From: Chryseobacterium taiwanense
Lineage (GTDB): Bacteria > Bacteroidota > Bacteroidia > Flavobacteriales > Weeksellaceae
Length of the DNA: 35,035 nt
Reading direction: 5' to 3'
Assembly (NCBI RefSeq): GCF_000813825.1
Contig: NZ_JWTA01000013.1
Coordinates: 1-35,035, forward strand
In this document: positions 15,685 to 23,396 of the stretch, piece by piece
Layout: each line of letters opens with the position of its first letter
Numbering within the stretch: the first letter of the stretch is position 1
Program-made: the position numbers and the translations under genes
Notes under the pieces: model-generated
Database searches by the model: none
The model's input: the letters and a program-made list of their open reading frames with translations, nothing else
Told to the model about the DNA's origin: nothing

Positions 15685-15707
15685 ATTATGTATTGATTAA
15701 TTGCTGT

Positions 15708-16445
15708 TTAGTGAGCAAGTTCTTCCTCCTTATTGTTCTGAAGCAAGAATTTATAAATCAATCCTCCAGCGATACCTCCTAAAATAGGTGCAACCCAGAA
15801 TAACCAGAGTTGAGAGATTGCATTTCCTCCTACAAAAACAGCCTGAGAAAGTGATCTTGCGGGGTTTACAGAAGTATTGGTAATAGGAATTGAAATCAGG
15901 TGAATCAAAGTCAATGCTAAACCAATAGCAATACCTGCGAATTTTCCGTTGGCATATTTATCTGTTGCCCCCATGATAATGATAAGGAAAAATGCTGTTA
16001 AGATAAATTCTGCAAGGAAAGCCGCTCCCATAGAATAGCCTTTTCCAAAATAGACGGCATCGCCATAGAAATTGGTGGCGAAAGCTCCGGGAGCTGAAAA
16101 ATCAGGCGTTCCCGAACCGCTTAAAATAGTGTAGAGTGCTCCTGCTGCAACTATGGCGCCCAAACATTGTGCGACAACATAAGAAATAAGATCTTTTGCG
16201 GGAAATCTTCCCCCTGCTAAAAGACCGAATGATACAGCGGGATTAAAATGTCCTCCGGAAATGTGTCCGACAGCGTAAGCCATAGTCAGTACAGTAAGTC
16301 CGAATGCTAAAGCAACTCCTACGAGAAGGATGCCTATTTGACCTGTAGATGCAGGAGCGATTTGTGAAGAAAAAATTGCACTTCCACAACCTCCGAAAAC
16401 AAGCCAGAATGTGCCGAAAAATTCAGCAAAAAGTTTTTTTATCAT
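15708..16445 (-). CDS. aqpZ: Aquaporin Z
   Basis: AqpZ is a water channel of the inner membrane. The 245-residue protein has six membrane segments and both NPA boxes: [11 protein letters not shown] (NPA 68-70) and [11 protein letters not shown] (NPA 194-196). The selectivity-filter residues line up with E. coli AqpZ: Phe48, His182, Thr191 and Arg197, which indicates a water-selective pore rather than a glycerol facilitator. The C-terminus ends in a short charged tail. It is monocistronic: its end meets the shared terminator and no minus-strand gene lies upstream for over 200 bases. Confidence 0.96.
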   Translation of the reverse strand: MIKKLFAEFFGTFWLVFGGCGSAIFSSQIAPASTGQIGILLVGVALAFGLTVLTMAYAVGHISGGHFNPAVSFGLLAGGRFPAKDLISYVVAQCLGAIVAAGALYTILSGSGTPDFSAPGAFATNFYGDAVYFGKGYSMGAAFLAEFILTAFFLIIIMGATDKYANGKFAGIAIGLALTLIHLISIPITNTSVNPARSLSQAVFVGGNAISQLWLFWVAPILGGIAGGLIYKFLLQNNKEEELAH

Positions 16446-16650
16446 ATGTTAATTTTGTAATTTATCTCAAATTTATAATTAAAATCTTAAATTTTAATAT
16501 AATTTTTAAAAATATTTATAGAGAATCTGAAATAATATTTTTAATTTAATAAAAGCATTGAGTGTTGCCTGAACAGAGCAGTATTGCACGGAATTTGAAT
16601 GCTATAAAATAAATGGGTAATTTTCGTTTATAAATTCAAAAATCAGCTTA

Positions 16651-17271
16651 ATGAGAAAGTATATAGATGCGTTTTTTTTGTTTTTTACTTTTTGTTTTTA
16701 TCACGCTCAGGCTGTAAAAAAAACATTACCGTGTTACGATCTTAGTGAAGTCCTGAGAGTGGAACCTACTTCTTTGTATAAACCTCATTTAGATGCCTCT
16801 CAAAGCTTTGGAGTGAAACTTCTTAAAGATTCGAAAACCGTGCAGAAATATATTAACAGCGGGAAGTTTCATAAGATCAAAAAAACAGGAAAAGGCTATC
16901 GTGTACAAAAGCTGGATTACAGCAGAGCCTGGATGGTTTCAAAAGGAAAGCTGATGCTGGAAAAAATTGGAACTCGTTTTAGTAAAGAAACAAAAGGACA
17001 CACATTTACTGTTTCATCAATTACCAGAACATTAGAAGATCAATGCCGTCTGCGAAGAGTGAATTCTAATGCTGCAATGGGAATCAGTTCTCATAATTAT
17101 GGAAATTCTTTTGATATTTCCTATGTACGCTTTAATAATGTGTTAAAGAATAATCCAAAAATGGAATTGGCTTTAGAAAAAACATTGAAGTATTATTATG
17201 ATTTGGGTAGGATTTATTACATTAAAGAAAGACAGCAGAGTTGTTTTCATGTCACTGTAAGAAACTACTAG
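16651..17271 (+). CDS. Exported M15-like peptidase (DUF5715 family)
   Basis: The 206-residue protein starts with a signal peptide (about 1-20, ending HAQA). The C-terminal half has the zinc-site pattern of M15-type D,D-/L,D-carboxypeptidases: SHNYGNSFD with His148 and Asp155, and FHVTV with His200, plus Arg126 in SITRT, which positions substrate in the family. It probably trims peptidoglycan peptides in the periplasm. This assignment is by motif; DUF5715 is the family name I associate with this layout. The gene stands alone between divergent aqpZ and the ABC-F gene. Confidence 0.82.
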   Translation: MRKYIDAFFLFFTFCFYHAQAVKKTLPCYDLSEVLRVEPTSLYKPHLDASQSFGVKLLKDSKTVQKYINSGKFHKIKKTGKGYRVQKLDYSRAWMVSKGKLMLEKIGTRFSKETKGHTFTVSSITRTLEDQCRLRRVNSNAAMGISSHNYGNSFDISYVRFNNVLKNNPKMELALEKTLKYYYDLGRIYYIKERQQSCFHVTVRNY

Positions 17272-17341
17272 CTTTCGGTAGTAATGATTGAAGAGATTTT
17301 TAGTGAAATTTTTCTTTTCATTAAATTCATTTCTTTTTCCG

Positions 17342-17349
17342 TATTTTTG
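17342..17349 (+). promoter_or_regulatory. -7 promoter element for the ABC-F gene
   Basis: TATTTTTG followed by C is an exact consensus match, 41 bases before the ATG at 17390. Confidence 0.65.
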
Positions 17350-17389
17350 CACGCGAAAATTCATTATTCACTATTAATCATTATTTAAC

Positions 17390-19315
17390 ATGCTTTCGGT
17401 TCAAGGTCTAGGATTACATCATTCAGGAACATATTTGTTTCAAAACGTGAATTTCACGATAAAAAAGGATGATAAAATTGGTTTGGTTGGTAAAAATGGA
17501 GCGGGGAAATCCACTTTATTGAAAATGTTATCCGGAGAAATTACTTTCTACGAAGGAAATGTAGTTCCCGAAGGAAACATTACCATAGGTTTTCTAAAAC
17601 AGGATCTTGATTTTGTAAAAGGAAGAACGGTTTGGGATGAAACGATGCAGGCTTTTGAGCAGATCAATGCATGGAAAAATGAGCTTGATGATGTAAACCA
17701 TCAAATGACAACTAGAACTGACTATGAAAGTGATTCGTATTCAGATTTGATTAATAAAATGACCGAACTGAACGATCTTTTAATGAACCATGATGCCTAC
17801 AATCTGGAAGGCGACATGGAAAAAGTATTATTTGGTCTTGGTTTTAAAGCAGATGATTTTCAAAAAATTACTGATGAATTTTCCGGAGGTTGGAGAATGA
17901 GAATCGAATTGGCAAAACTGCTTCTTCAAAAGAACGACATCATGCTTCTCGATGAGCCTACCAACCACTTGGATATGGAATCGATCATGTGGCTGGAAAA
18001 CTTCCTGAAAGATTATCCGGGAGCAATTGTTTTGGTGAGTCACGATAAACAATTTATGACGGCTGTTTGTAACAGAACTTTTGATGTGAATAACAGAAAA
18101 GTTGATGATTATAAAGCCAATTATTCCAAATACTTAATCATGCGTGAAGACCGCCGTGAAAAACTGATTCAGGCTAAAAAGAATCAGGATGCGGAAATCA
18201 AGCAGATGGAAGATAATATTAATAAGTTCCGTGCAAGCGCTACAAAAGCATCTTTTGCGCAGTCGCTTATTAAAAAATTAGATAAAATAGAGCGTATTGA
18301 AGTTGATAACGAAGACGTTTCTAAATTCAATATCCGTTTCGTTCAGTCACAGGTTCCGGGAAAAATTATCTTTGAAGCTGAAGATTTAGGAAAAGCATAT
18401 GGAGAAAAACAAATCTTCGATGATGTAGACTTTATTGTTCAGAGAGGAGACAGAATTGCTCTTTTAGGACAGAATGGTCAAGGTAAAACGACTTTGGCGA
18501 AAATTCTTGCCGGAGATATTAAAGATTATTCAGGTTCTTGGAATCTTGGACATAATGTAAATATCGGTTACTTTGCTCAAAATCAGGAAGAAGTTCTTAC
18601 TCCGAATAAAACAGTTCAGGAAGAAGCTGAAGATGCGGCAACAGAAGAAACGAGACCTAGAGTTCGTGATTTGTTAGGATCTTTCCTTTTCCAGGGAGAA
18701 GCAGTGAACAAAAAAACGAAAGTACTTTCCGGAGGAGAAAGAAACCGTTTGGCACTTTGTAAATTGTTGTTACGCCCGTTCAACACGTTGATTATGGACG
18801 AACCTACGAACCACTTGGATATTCAGTCTAAAGAGATTATCAAATTGGCACTTCAGAAATTTGAAGGAACATTGATCGTAATTTCGCACGACAGAGAATT
18901 CTTGCAAGGTCTTTGTGATAAGATCTATGAATTCCGTGATGGTAAGATGAAAGAATTCTTGGGAGATATCAACGAATATCTTGAATTCAGACAAAAAGAA
19001 TCGATCAGGGAAATTTCTGCAGAGAAGGCAAAACTTCACAGCGAAGAACCAAAAGTTGAGGTGAAGAAAGTGGAAGAGAAGCCGGTAACCACTCAACAAT
19101 CGACTATTGTAAGTAAAGAGCAAAAAAATATTCAGAATAAAATTAAAAAAGTAGAAGAAAAGATTTCTGAACTTGAAGCAAAAGTAGAAGAATTTGAAGC
19201 TTCTTTTACCAAAGAAAATCCATCTGATGAAACTTTAGAAAAGTACAATAAGACTAAAGAAGAATTAGATTCTGCTTTGCAGGAATGGGAATATCTAGGG
19301 ACTCAACTGGATTAA
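17390..19315 (+). CDS. ABC-F family ATPase (Uup/YbiT-like)
   Basis: This is a soluble ABC protein with two nucleotide-binding domains and no membrane segments (641 residues). Domain 1 has Walker A GKNGAGKST (34-42), signature FSGGWRMRIELAKLL and Walker B IMLLDEPTNHLD. Domain 2 has GQNGQGKTT, LSGGERNRLALCKLL and LIMDEPTNHLD. The linker between domains (about 240-310) is the P-site tRNA-interaction motif region, rich in Lys/Arg. The C-terminal 90 residues form a predicted coiled coil (KNIQNKIKKVEEKISELE). ABC-F proteins act on ribosomes as translation factors, some giving antibiotic resistance; nothing here marks a resistance subtype. The C-terminal coil favours the Uup-type group. Confidence 0.93.
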   Translation: MLSVQGLGLHHSGTYLFQNVNFTIKKDDKIGLVGKNGAGKSTLLKMLSGEITFYEGNVVPEGNITIGFLKQDLDFVKGRTVWDETMQAFEQINAWKNELDDVNHQMTTRTDYESDSYSDLINKMTELNDLLMNHDAYNLEGDMEKVLFGLGFKADDFQKITDEFSGGWRMRIELAKLLLQKNDIMLLDEPTNHLDMESIMWLENFLKDYPGAIVLVSHDKQFMTAVCNRTFDVNNRKVDDYKANYSKYLIMREDRREKLIQAKKNQDAEIKQMEDNINKFRASATKASFAQSLIKKLDKIERIEVDNEDVSKFNIRFVQSQVPGKIIFEAEDLGKAYGEKQIFDDVDFIVQRGDRIALLGQNGQGKTTLAKILAGDIKDYSGSWNLGHNVNIGYFAQNQEEVLTPNKTVQEEAEDAATEETRPRVRDLLGSFLFQGEAVNKKTKVLSGGERNRLALCKLLLRPFNTLIMDEPTNHLDIQSKEIIKLALQKFEGTLIVISHDREFLQGLCDKIYEFRDGKMKEFLGDINEYLEFRQKESIREISAEKAKLHSEEPKVEVKKVEEKPVTTQQSTIVSKEQKNIQNKIKKVEEKISELEAKVEEFEASFTKENPSDETLEKYNKTKEELDSALQEWEYLGTQLD

Positions 19316-19341
19316 TTTTTTTGAATAAAATCATAGTATTG

Positions 19342-19440
19342 AGATGCTTCGGCTTCGCTCAGCATGACACTGTGGATAACTAATCTATAGAATTTACAGG
19401 TATTATTAGCGATGCCATCCTGAGCGAAGTCGAAGGATCT
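19342..19440. repeat. Palindromic dispersed repeat downstream of the ABC-F gene
   Basis: Two 27-bp arms in opposite orientation (19342-19368 and 19414-19440, about 22 matches) flank a 45-base centre. The arms contain CTTCGCTCAG and CTGAGCGAAG. The right arm is related to the repeat at 15196-15221. The sequence TGTGGATAAC in the centre is not obviously functional. It looks like a complete unit of a non-autonomous element. Confidence 0.7.
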
Positions 19441-19542
19441 AAACATAAATTGGGATAGATTTTGTAACAAAATTGCAAGTACATCTACACATTAATCGAG
19501 TATTTTAATAAAACTTTAATCTAAAAGCTTAAATTATTTTTA

Positions 19543-19550
19543 TAATTTTG
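19543..19550 (+). promoter_or_regulatory. -7 promoter element touching the start of the Cys/His protein gene
   Basis: TAATTTTG fits TAnnTTTG and ends 4 bases before the ATG at 19555, suggesting a leaderless or nearly leaderless transcript. Confidence 0.5.
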
Positions 19551-19554
19551 ACGA

Positions 19555-19911
19555 ATGATTTTTAAAGAAAGCAGAAATCTAAAGAATTTTATTTCCAAAT
19601 TATTGTTTGGGATCTATTTTCTTGCGCTGTTTTCTCAAAGTTTTCACAGTCACAGTTCTGAGGAAGTTTTTAAAAATTTCAGTTTTAAAAAAACAGAAAA
19701 TACATTTACAAAAAATGTAGTGAAAGAAAAAGTCGGCGACTGTTTGGCTTGTCATTTCTTAGCTACCGGACATACTATTGTTCCTGAAGAATTTAGTTTT
19801 TCTTTTGAAAATTATACCCATGAGGTAAAGCAGATTATTGCCATTCAGGAGAAAATATGGTCTCAGACTAAATTCACTTTTCAACTTCGCGGTCCGCCCG
19901 CAATTTCATAA
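19555..19911 (+). CDS. Small exported Cys/His protein next to a TonB receptor
   Basis: The 118-residue protein has an N-terminal hydrophobic segment (about 14-30) and then a His cluster (SFHSHSSEE). The middle holds CLACHFLATGH, and the end is FQLRGPPAIS. It contains no other Met, so the ATG at 19555 is the only Met start. I do not recognise a named family with confidence; similar small exported proteins precede metal-related TonB receptors in Flavobacteriia. The His and Cys residues suggest binding of a transition metal such as copper or zinc. CLACH formally fits the haem-binding CxxCH, but nothing else resembles a cytochrome. The receptor gene starts 206 bases downstream. Confidence 0.7.
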   Translation: MIFKESRNLKNFISKLLFGIYFLALFSQSFHSHSSEEVFKNFSFKKTENTFTKNVVKEKVGDCLACHFLATGHTIVPEEFSFSFENYTHEVKQIIAIQEKIWSQTKFTFQLRGPPAIS

Positions 19912-20117
19912 TCTATAGATTCTTTATTGACTTTAATTTGGTTTAAAGTTCAGTGTTCTTGGTGTAATGTTTTCAGTTTGATCTTCAAATTGTAACAGGA
20001 AAATTCCTATATATTACTACTTTTTACATTTGATATGAATACAAATTAATCAGTCTTTATTTCAAATTTTTCGAAAAAATGTGCTTTCAAAAAAGTACAC
20101 AATCAATCTATTTAACA

Positions 20118-22508
20118 ATGAAATTGATATATAGTTTAATGCTGATCCTTTGTGGATTTGCATTTACAAACGCACAAACTTATAAGGTAGAAGGAACCGT
20201 TCAGGATTTTCACGATAAAACAATGCTGGAAAATGCAGTGGTGAATATTGGCGATTTTTCTACTAAAACAGATAAAAACGGCAGATTTTTCTTTAATAAA
20301 ATTCCTGCCGGAAAATATATACTCATTGCTAAACACCCTGATTGTAATGATTATACTGAAAATATAGGAGTTAATCAGGATGTCCATTTAGCAATCACTC
20401 TTGAACATCATATTCAGGATATTGAAACGGTGACGCTTCATGGAAGTCACAAGAATAATGGAAGCATGGTAGTGAAAACGATTGATAAATCGATGATTTC
20501 ACGAAATGTTACCGAAAATCTTGGAAATTTATTGACGAATATTTCGGGGGTAAATGTTCTTAAAACCGGAAATAATATCGCGAAACCTATTATTCACGGA
20601 CTTTACGGAAGCAGAGTTTCCATTCTTAATGATGGAGTGAAGCTTGCAGAGCAGGAATGGGGAGTAGAACATGCTCCGAATGTAGATGTAAATAACTTTG
20701 AACATATTGATGTGGTAAAAGGTGCATCTGCTTTGAAGTATGGAAGTGGCGCTGTAGGAGGTGTTGTTGTTCTGCAGCCTCAGATTTTGCCTAAGAAAGA
20801 TACCATTATGGGAAATATAGCTCTTTCCGGAATTTCTAACGGAAGAGGTGCGGATCTTAATGTGAAACTGGCAAAAACATGGGAAAACGGTTGGGCAATA
20901 AAAACCAATGGAAGTTATAAGAAACTTGGTGATCTTCAGGCTCCGGATTATGGATTGATGAATACAGGACTTGAGAGTTCAGGATTCAATTTTGGAGTTC
21001 AGAAAATGACTTTTAATAAAGGTTTTTCTTTTGATTATTACCTTACGAAAAGCTCAATAGGAATTCTTAGAAGCTCCCATGTCGGGAATTCAGAAGACTT
21101 ACGTTTGGCTCTTACATCTCCGGAACCCATTTATCAAAGAGATTTTAGTTACGATATTGATAATCCGAGACAGGAAATAGAACATCATATCGCTAAAATT
21201 TCTGCTTATCAGAGGTTTGAAAATTTTGGAAAGATTACGGCTACTTACAGTTTTCAGTACAATCATAGAAAAGAATATGATATCAGACGTACAGAAGAGC
21301 TGAGTAAAAAACCGGCATTGGATCTTGAATTGATTACCAATGATTTGAATGTTAATCATTTGATAGAGAGAGGGAAATGGAATCTTGAAACCGGAGTTAA
21401 CGCGGGGTATCAGAACAATTATTCCAATACCCAGACCGAAGCAAGACGTCTTGTTCCGAACTATGACAGATATTATGCAGGAATTTATTCTGTATTTAAA
21501 TATAAAATTGCTCCTAAACTAGATCTGGAATTGGGAGGAAGATACGATTTTGATCATTATGAAGTTACCAAATGGTATGACTTAAGTGATTGGAATAAGT
21601 TATATGCTGCAGATTATCCGGATTTTGAAGTAAGAGTCAATAAAAACAGAATTCTTACAAAACCTTCATTGAGTTATAATAATATTTCAGTGAACGGAGG
21701 GCTTGTTTATCATCCTTCTGAATATTTTGACCTGAAATTTAATTACGCGAGAGTTTCAAGATCTCCAAATGTAGCGGAGCTTTTTGCAGACGGGCTTCAC
21801 CATTCTGCGGCGATTATTGAAAGGGGAGATATGAGAATGAAAAGTGAAACAGGAAATCAGTTTAATTTGGTTGCTGATGTAAAAGTAAATGTCTTAAAAG
21901 GCTTGAATGTTTCTGTAAATCCATATTTCTTTTATACGAATAATTTCATCAATGAAATTCCTACAGGATATCAGAATACGCAGTGGGGAGGAGCTTTTGT
22001 GGTGTACAACTATCAGCAGATCGATGCTAAAATGTACGGAGTAGATCTTGATGTACAGCTTAAAATCTCAGATAATCTGAGCTATAAAGGAAGCGGTTCC
22101 TATGTGTATGGGCAAGATCTTACCAATGATGTTCCTCTTATTTTGATGATGCCACCGAATTTTAATAATTCATTGGAATTCAATAAAAAAGAATGGAAGA
22201 ACTTTTATTTTAATGTAAGTAACAATACTTATTTAAAACAAACGAGATTCCCTGTTTATAATGTTCCGATCAGATTATTCGATTCTGACGGAAATGCTTA
22301 CAATGAAGAGGTGGATATTTCTACACCACCAAGCGGATATTCGCTTTGGAACCTTCAGACAGGGGTGAATCTGTCTAAAAATTTCGGAATTGATTTTTCA
22401 GTTCGAAATGTATTCAATCAGTCGTACAGAGATTATCTGAACAGACTTCGTTTCTTTTCCAGCGAAATGGGAAGAAACTTTATTTTAACTCTTAAATATC
22501 AATTTTAA
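20118..22508 (+). CDS. TonB-dependent outer-membrane receptor
   Basis: The protein has 796 residues from the ATG at 20118, where a clear signal peptide begins (MKLIYSLMLILCGFAFTNAQ); the upstream extension is not signal-like. After it comes a carboxypeptidase-regulatory-like domain (about 20-105, GTVQDFHDKTMLENAVV, GRFFFNKIPAGKY), then the plug (about 110-230, GNLLTNISGVNVLKTG, HGLYGSRVSILNDG, GASALKYGSGAVGGVV) and a beta barrel ending in YQF. The plug stretch EQEWGVEHAP and His-rich HGSHKNN hint at a metal substrate. Substrate identity is inferred from the neighbour with Cys/His clusters. The lipoprotein gene follows after 18 bases, so the two form an operon. Confidence 0.92.
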   Translation: MKLIYSLMLILCGFAFTNAQTYKVEGTVQDFHDKTMLENAVVNIGDFSTKTDKNGRFFFNKIPAGKYILIAKHPDCNDYTENIGVNQDVHLAITLEHHIQDIETVTLHGSHKNNGSMVVKTIDKSMISRNVTENLGNLLTNISGVNVLKTGNNIAKPIIHGLYGSRVSILNDGVKLAEQEWGVEHAPNVDVNNFEHIDVVKGASALKYGSGAVGGVVVLQPQILPKKDTIMGNIALSGISNGRGADLNVKLAKTWENGWAIKTNGSYKKLGDLQAPDYGLMNTGLESSGFNFGVQKMTFNKGFSFDYYLTKSSIGILRSSHVGNSEDLRLALTSPEPIYQRDFSYDIDNPRQEIEHHIAKISAYQRFENFGKITATYSFQYNHRKEYDIRRTEELSKKPALDLELITNDLNVNHLIERGKWNLETGVNAGYQNNYSNTQTEARRLVPNYDRYYAGIYSVFKYKIAPKLDLELGGRYDFDHYEVTKWYDLSDWNKLYAADYPDFEVRVNKNRILTKPSLSYNNISVNGGLVYHPSEYFDLKFNYARVSRSPNVAELFADGLHHSAAIIERGDMRMKSETGNQFNLVADVKVNVLKGLNVSVNPYFFYTNNFINEIPTGYQNTQWGGAFVVYNYQQIDAKMYGVDLDVQLKISDNLSYKGSGSYVYGQDLTNDVPLILMMPPNFNNSLEFNKKEWKNFYFNVSNNTYLKQTRFPVYNVPIRLFDSDGNAYNEEVDISTPPSGYSLWNLQTGVNLSKNFGIDFSVRNVFNQSYRDYLNRLRFFSSEMGRNFILTLKYQF

Positions 22509-22526
22509 TTACTTAAAATCAAAAAA

Positions 22527-23114
22527 ATGAAAAACATTTTTAAAAATACTACACTTATTTTAGGACTTTTATTCTTAGCAGTTTCGCTAAGCTTAACATC
22601 ATGTAACAGAAGTGATGATGAAGCAGACGATCTTCCTCAGGAAGAGCTTTCAGACGTTCTTTTAAGAGTAACAGATGAAGCGACGGGAGTTCCGGTGGTG
22701 TATGATTATCAGGTGAATAGTACGACTAATCCTAATGTGAAACTGATTGACGGTCATACTTACGACGTACAGGTTATTTTCAAAAATGGAAATGAAGATG
22801 CTACAGAAGAAATAAAAGATGCGGTAGATGAGCATTTTTTGGTATATAATTTCCCGAATTCTGACATCACTCTTACTCGTACTGATGATCCGGAATTTAT
22901 AAGAGCAGATGGTAATCATGTGGGGGTAAAAACAAAATGGGTAGTAAATAAAGCCGTGAAAAATACTTCTGCATCGGCTCAATTGGTTCTTACATTATAT
23001 CATGAACCGGTATCTGTTTCCGAAGCATCTTCAGTGAGCGGAAATGGTGTTGTGTACGGGACTCATACCGGAGGTGAAACAGATGCACAAGCAAACTATA
23101 ATATTATCAATTAA
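22527..23114 (+). CDS. Lipoprotein partner of the TonB receptor
   Basis: The 195-residue protein has a lipoprotein signal ending SLTSC (Cys26), followed by an acidic stretch NRSDDEADDLPQEE, typical of surface lipoproteins of Bacteroidota where acidic residues near the Cys promote export to the outside. The rest has beta-rich character (LLRVTDEATG, HTYDVQVIFKNG, AQLVLTLYHEP) and several His (His77, His104, His131). I do not recognise a family with certainty. Lying 18 bases after the receptor and before a terminator, it is likely its surface or periplasmic substrate-binding partner. Confidence 0.8.
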   Translation: MKNIFKNTTLILGLLFLAVSLSLTSCNRSDDEADDLPQEELSDVLLRVTDEATGVPVVYDYQVNSTTNPNVKLIDGHTYDVQVIFKNGNEDATEEIKDAVDEHFLVYNFPNSDITLTRTDDPEFIRADGNHVGVKTKWVVNKAVKNTSASAQLVLTLYHEPVSVSEASSVSGNGVVYGTHTGGETDAQANYNIIN

Positions 23115-23136
23115 TATATCCTTTAATCTTGTTAAT

Positions 23137-23166
23137 AAAGCCACTGAATTTTCGGTGGCTTTTTTT
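23137..23166 (+). terminator. Terminator of the TonB receptor operon
   Basis: AAAGCCACTGA pairs with TCGGTGGCTTT (one G-U) around a 4-base loop, followed by a T run. Confidence 0.88.
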
Positions 23167-23396
23167 GATAAATCTATAATAAATTTTTGATTTTGTTGAA
23201 TTTTTAAAACATAAGTACTGTTTTTGACATTTGTTCAATATGAATAAATCTTAGAATTAAGTGGCTTTTTGATCATGTATAATATCTCATTTCCTTGAGA
23301 AATGCTGTAATTAATTGATATATAGAAGGTAGCAGGATGGGGCAGGATGCTCCGATTTCGGTTTGTTGTTAGATTAGTTAACACAAAATTAATCCT

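Noticed and set aside
17390..19315. Antibiotic-resistance ABC-F
   Set aside because: The sequence fits housekeeping Uup/YbiT-like proteins with a C-terminal coiled coil; no feature points to a resistance subtype.
19368..19413. TGTGGATAAC in the repeat centre as a DnaA box
   Set aside because: A single near-match (TGTGGATAA) with no cluster of boxes, no dnaA or dnaN nearby; chance inside a repeat.
19732..19770. CLACH as a c-type cytochrome haem site
   Set aside because: There is a single motif in a small protein without axial-ligand or cytochrome features; metal binding is more likely.
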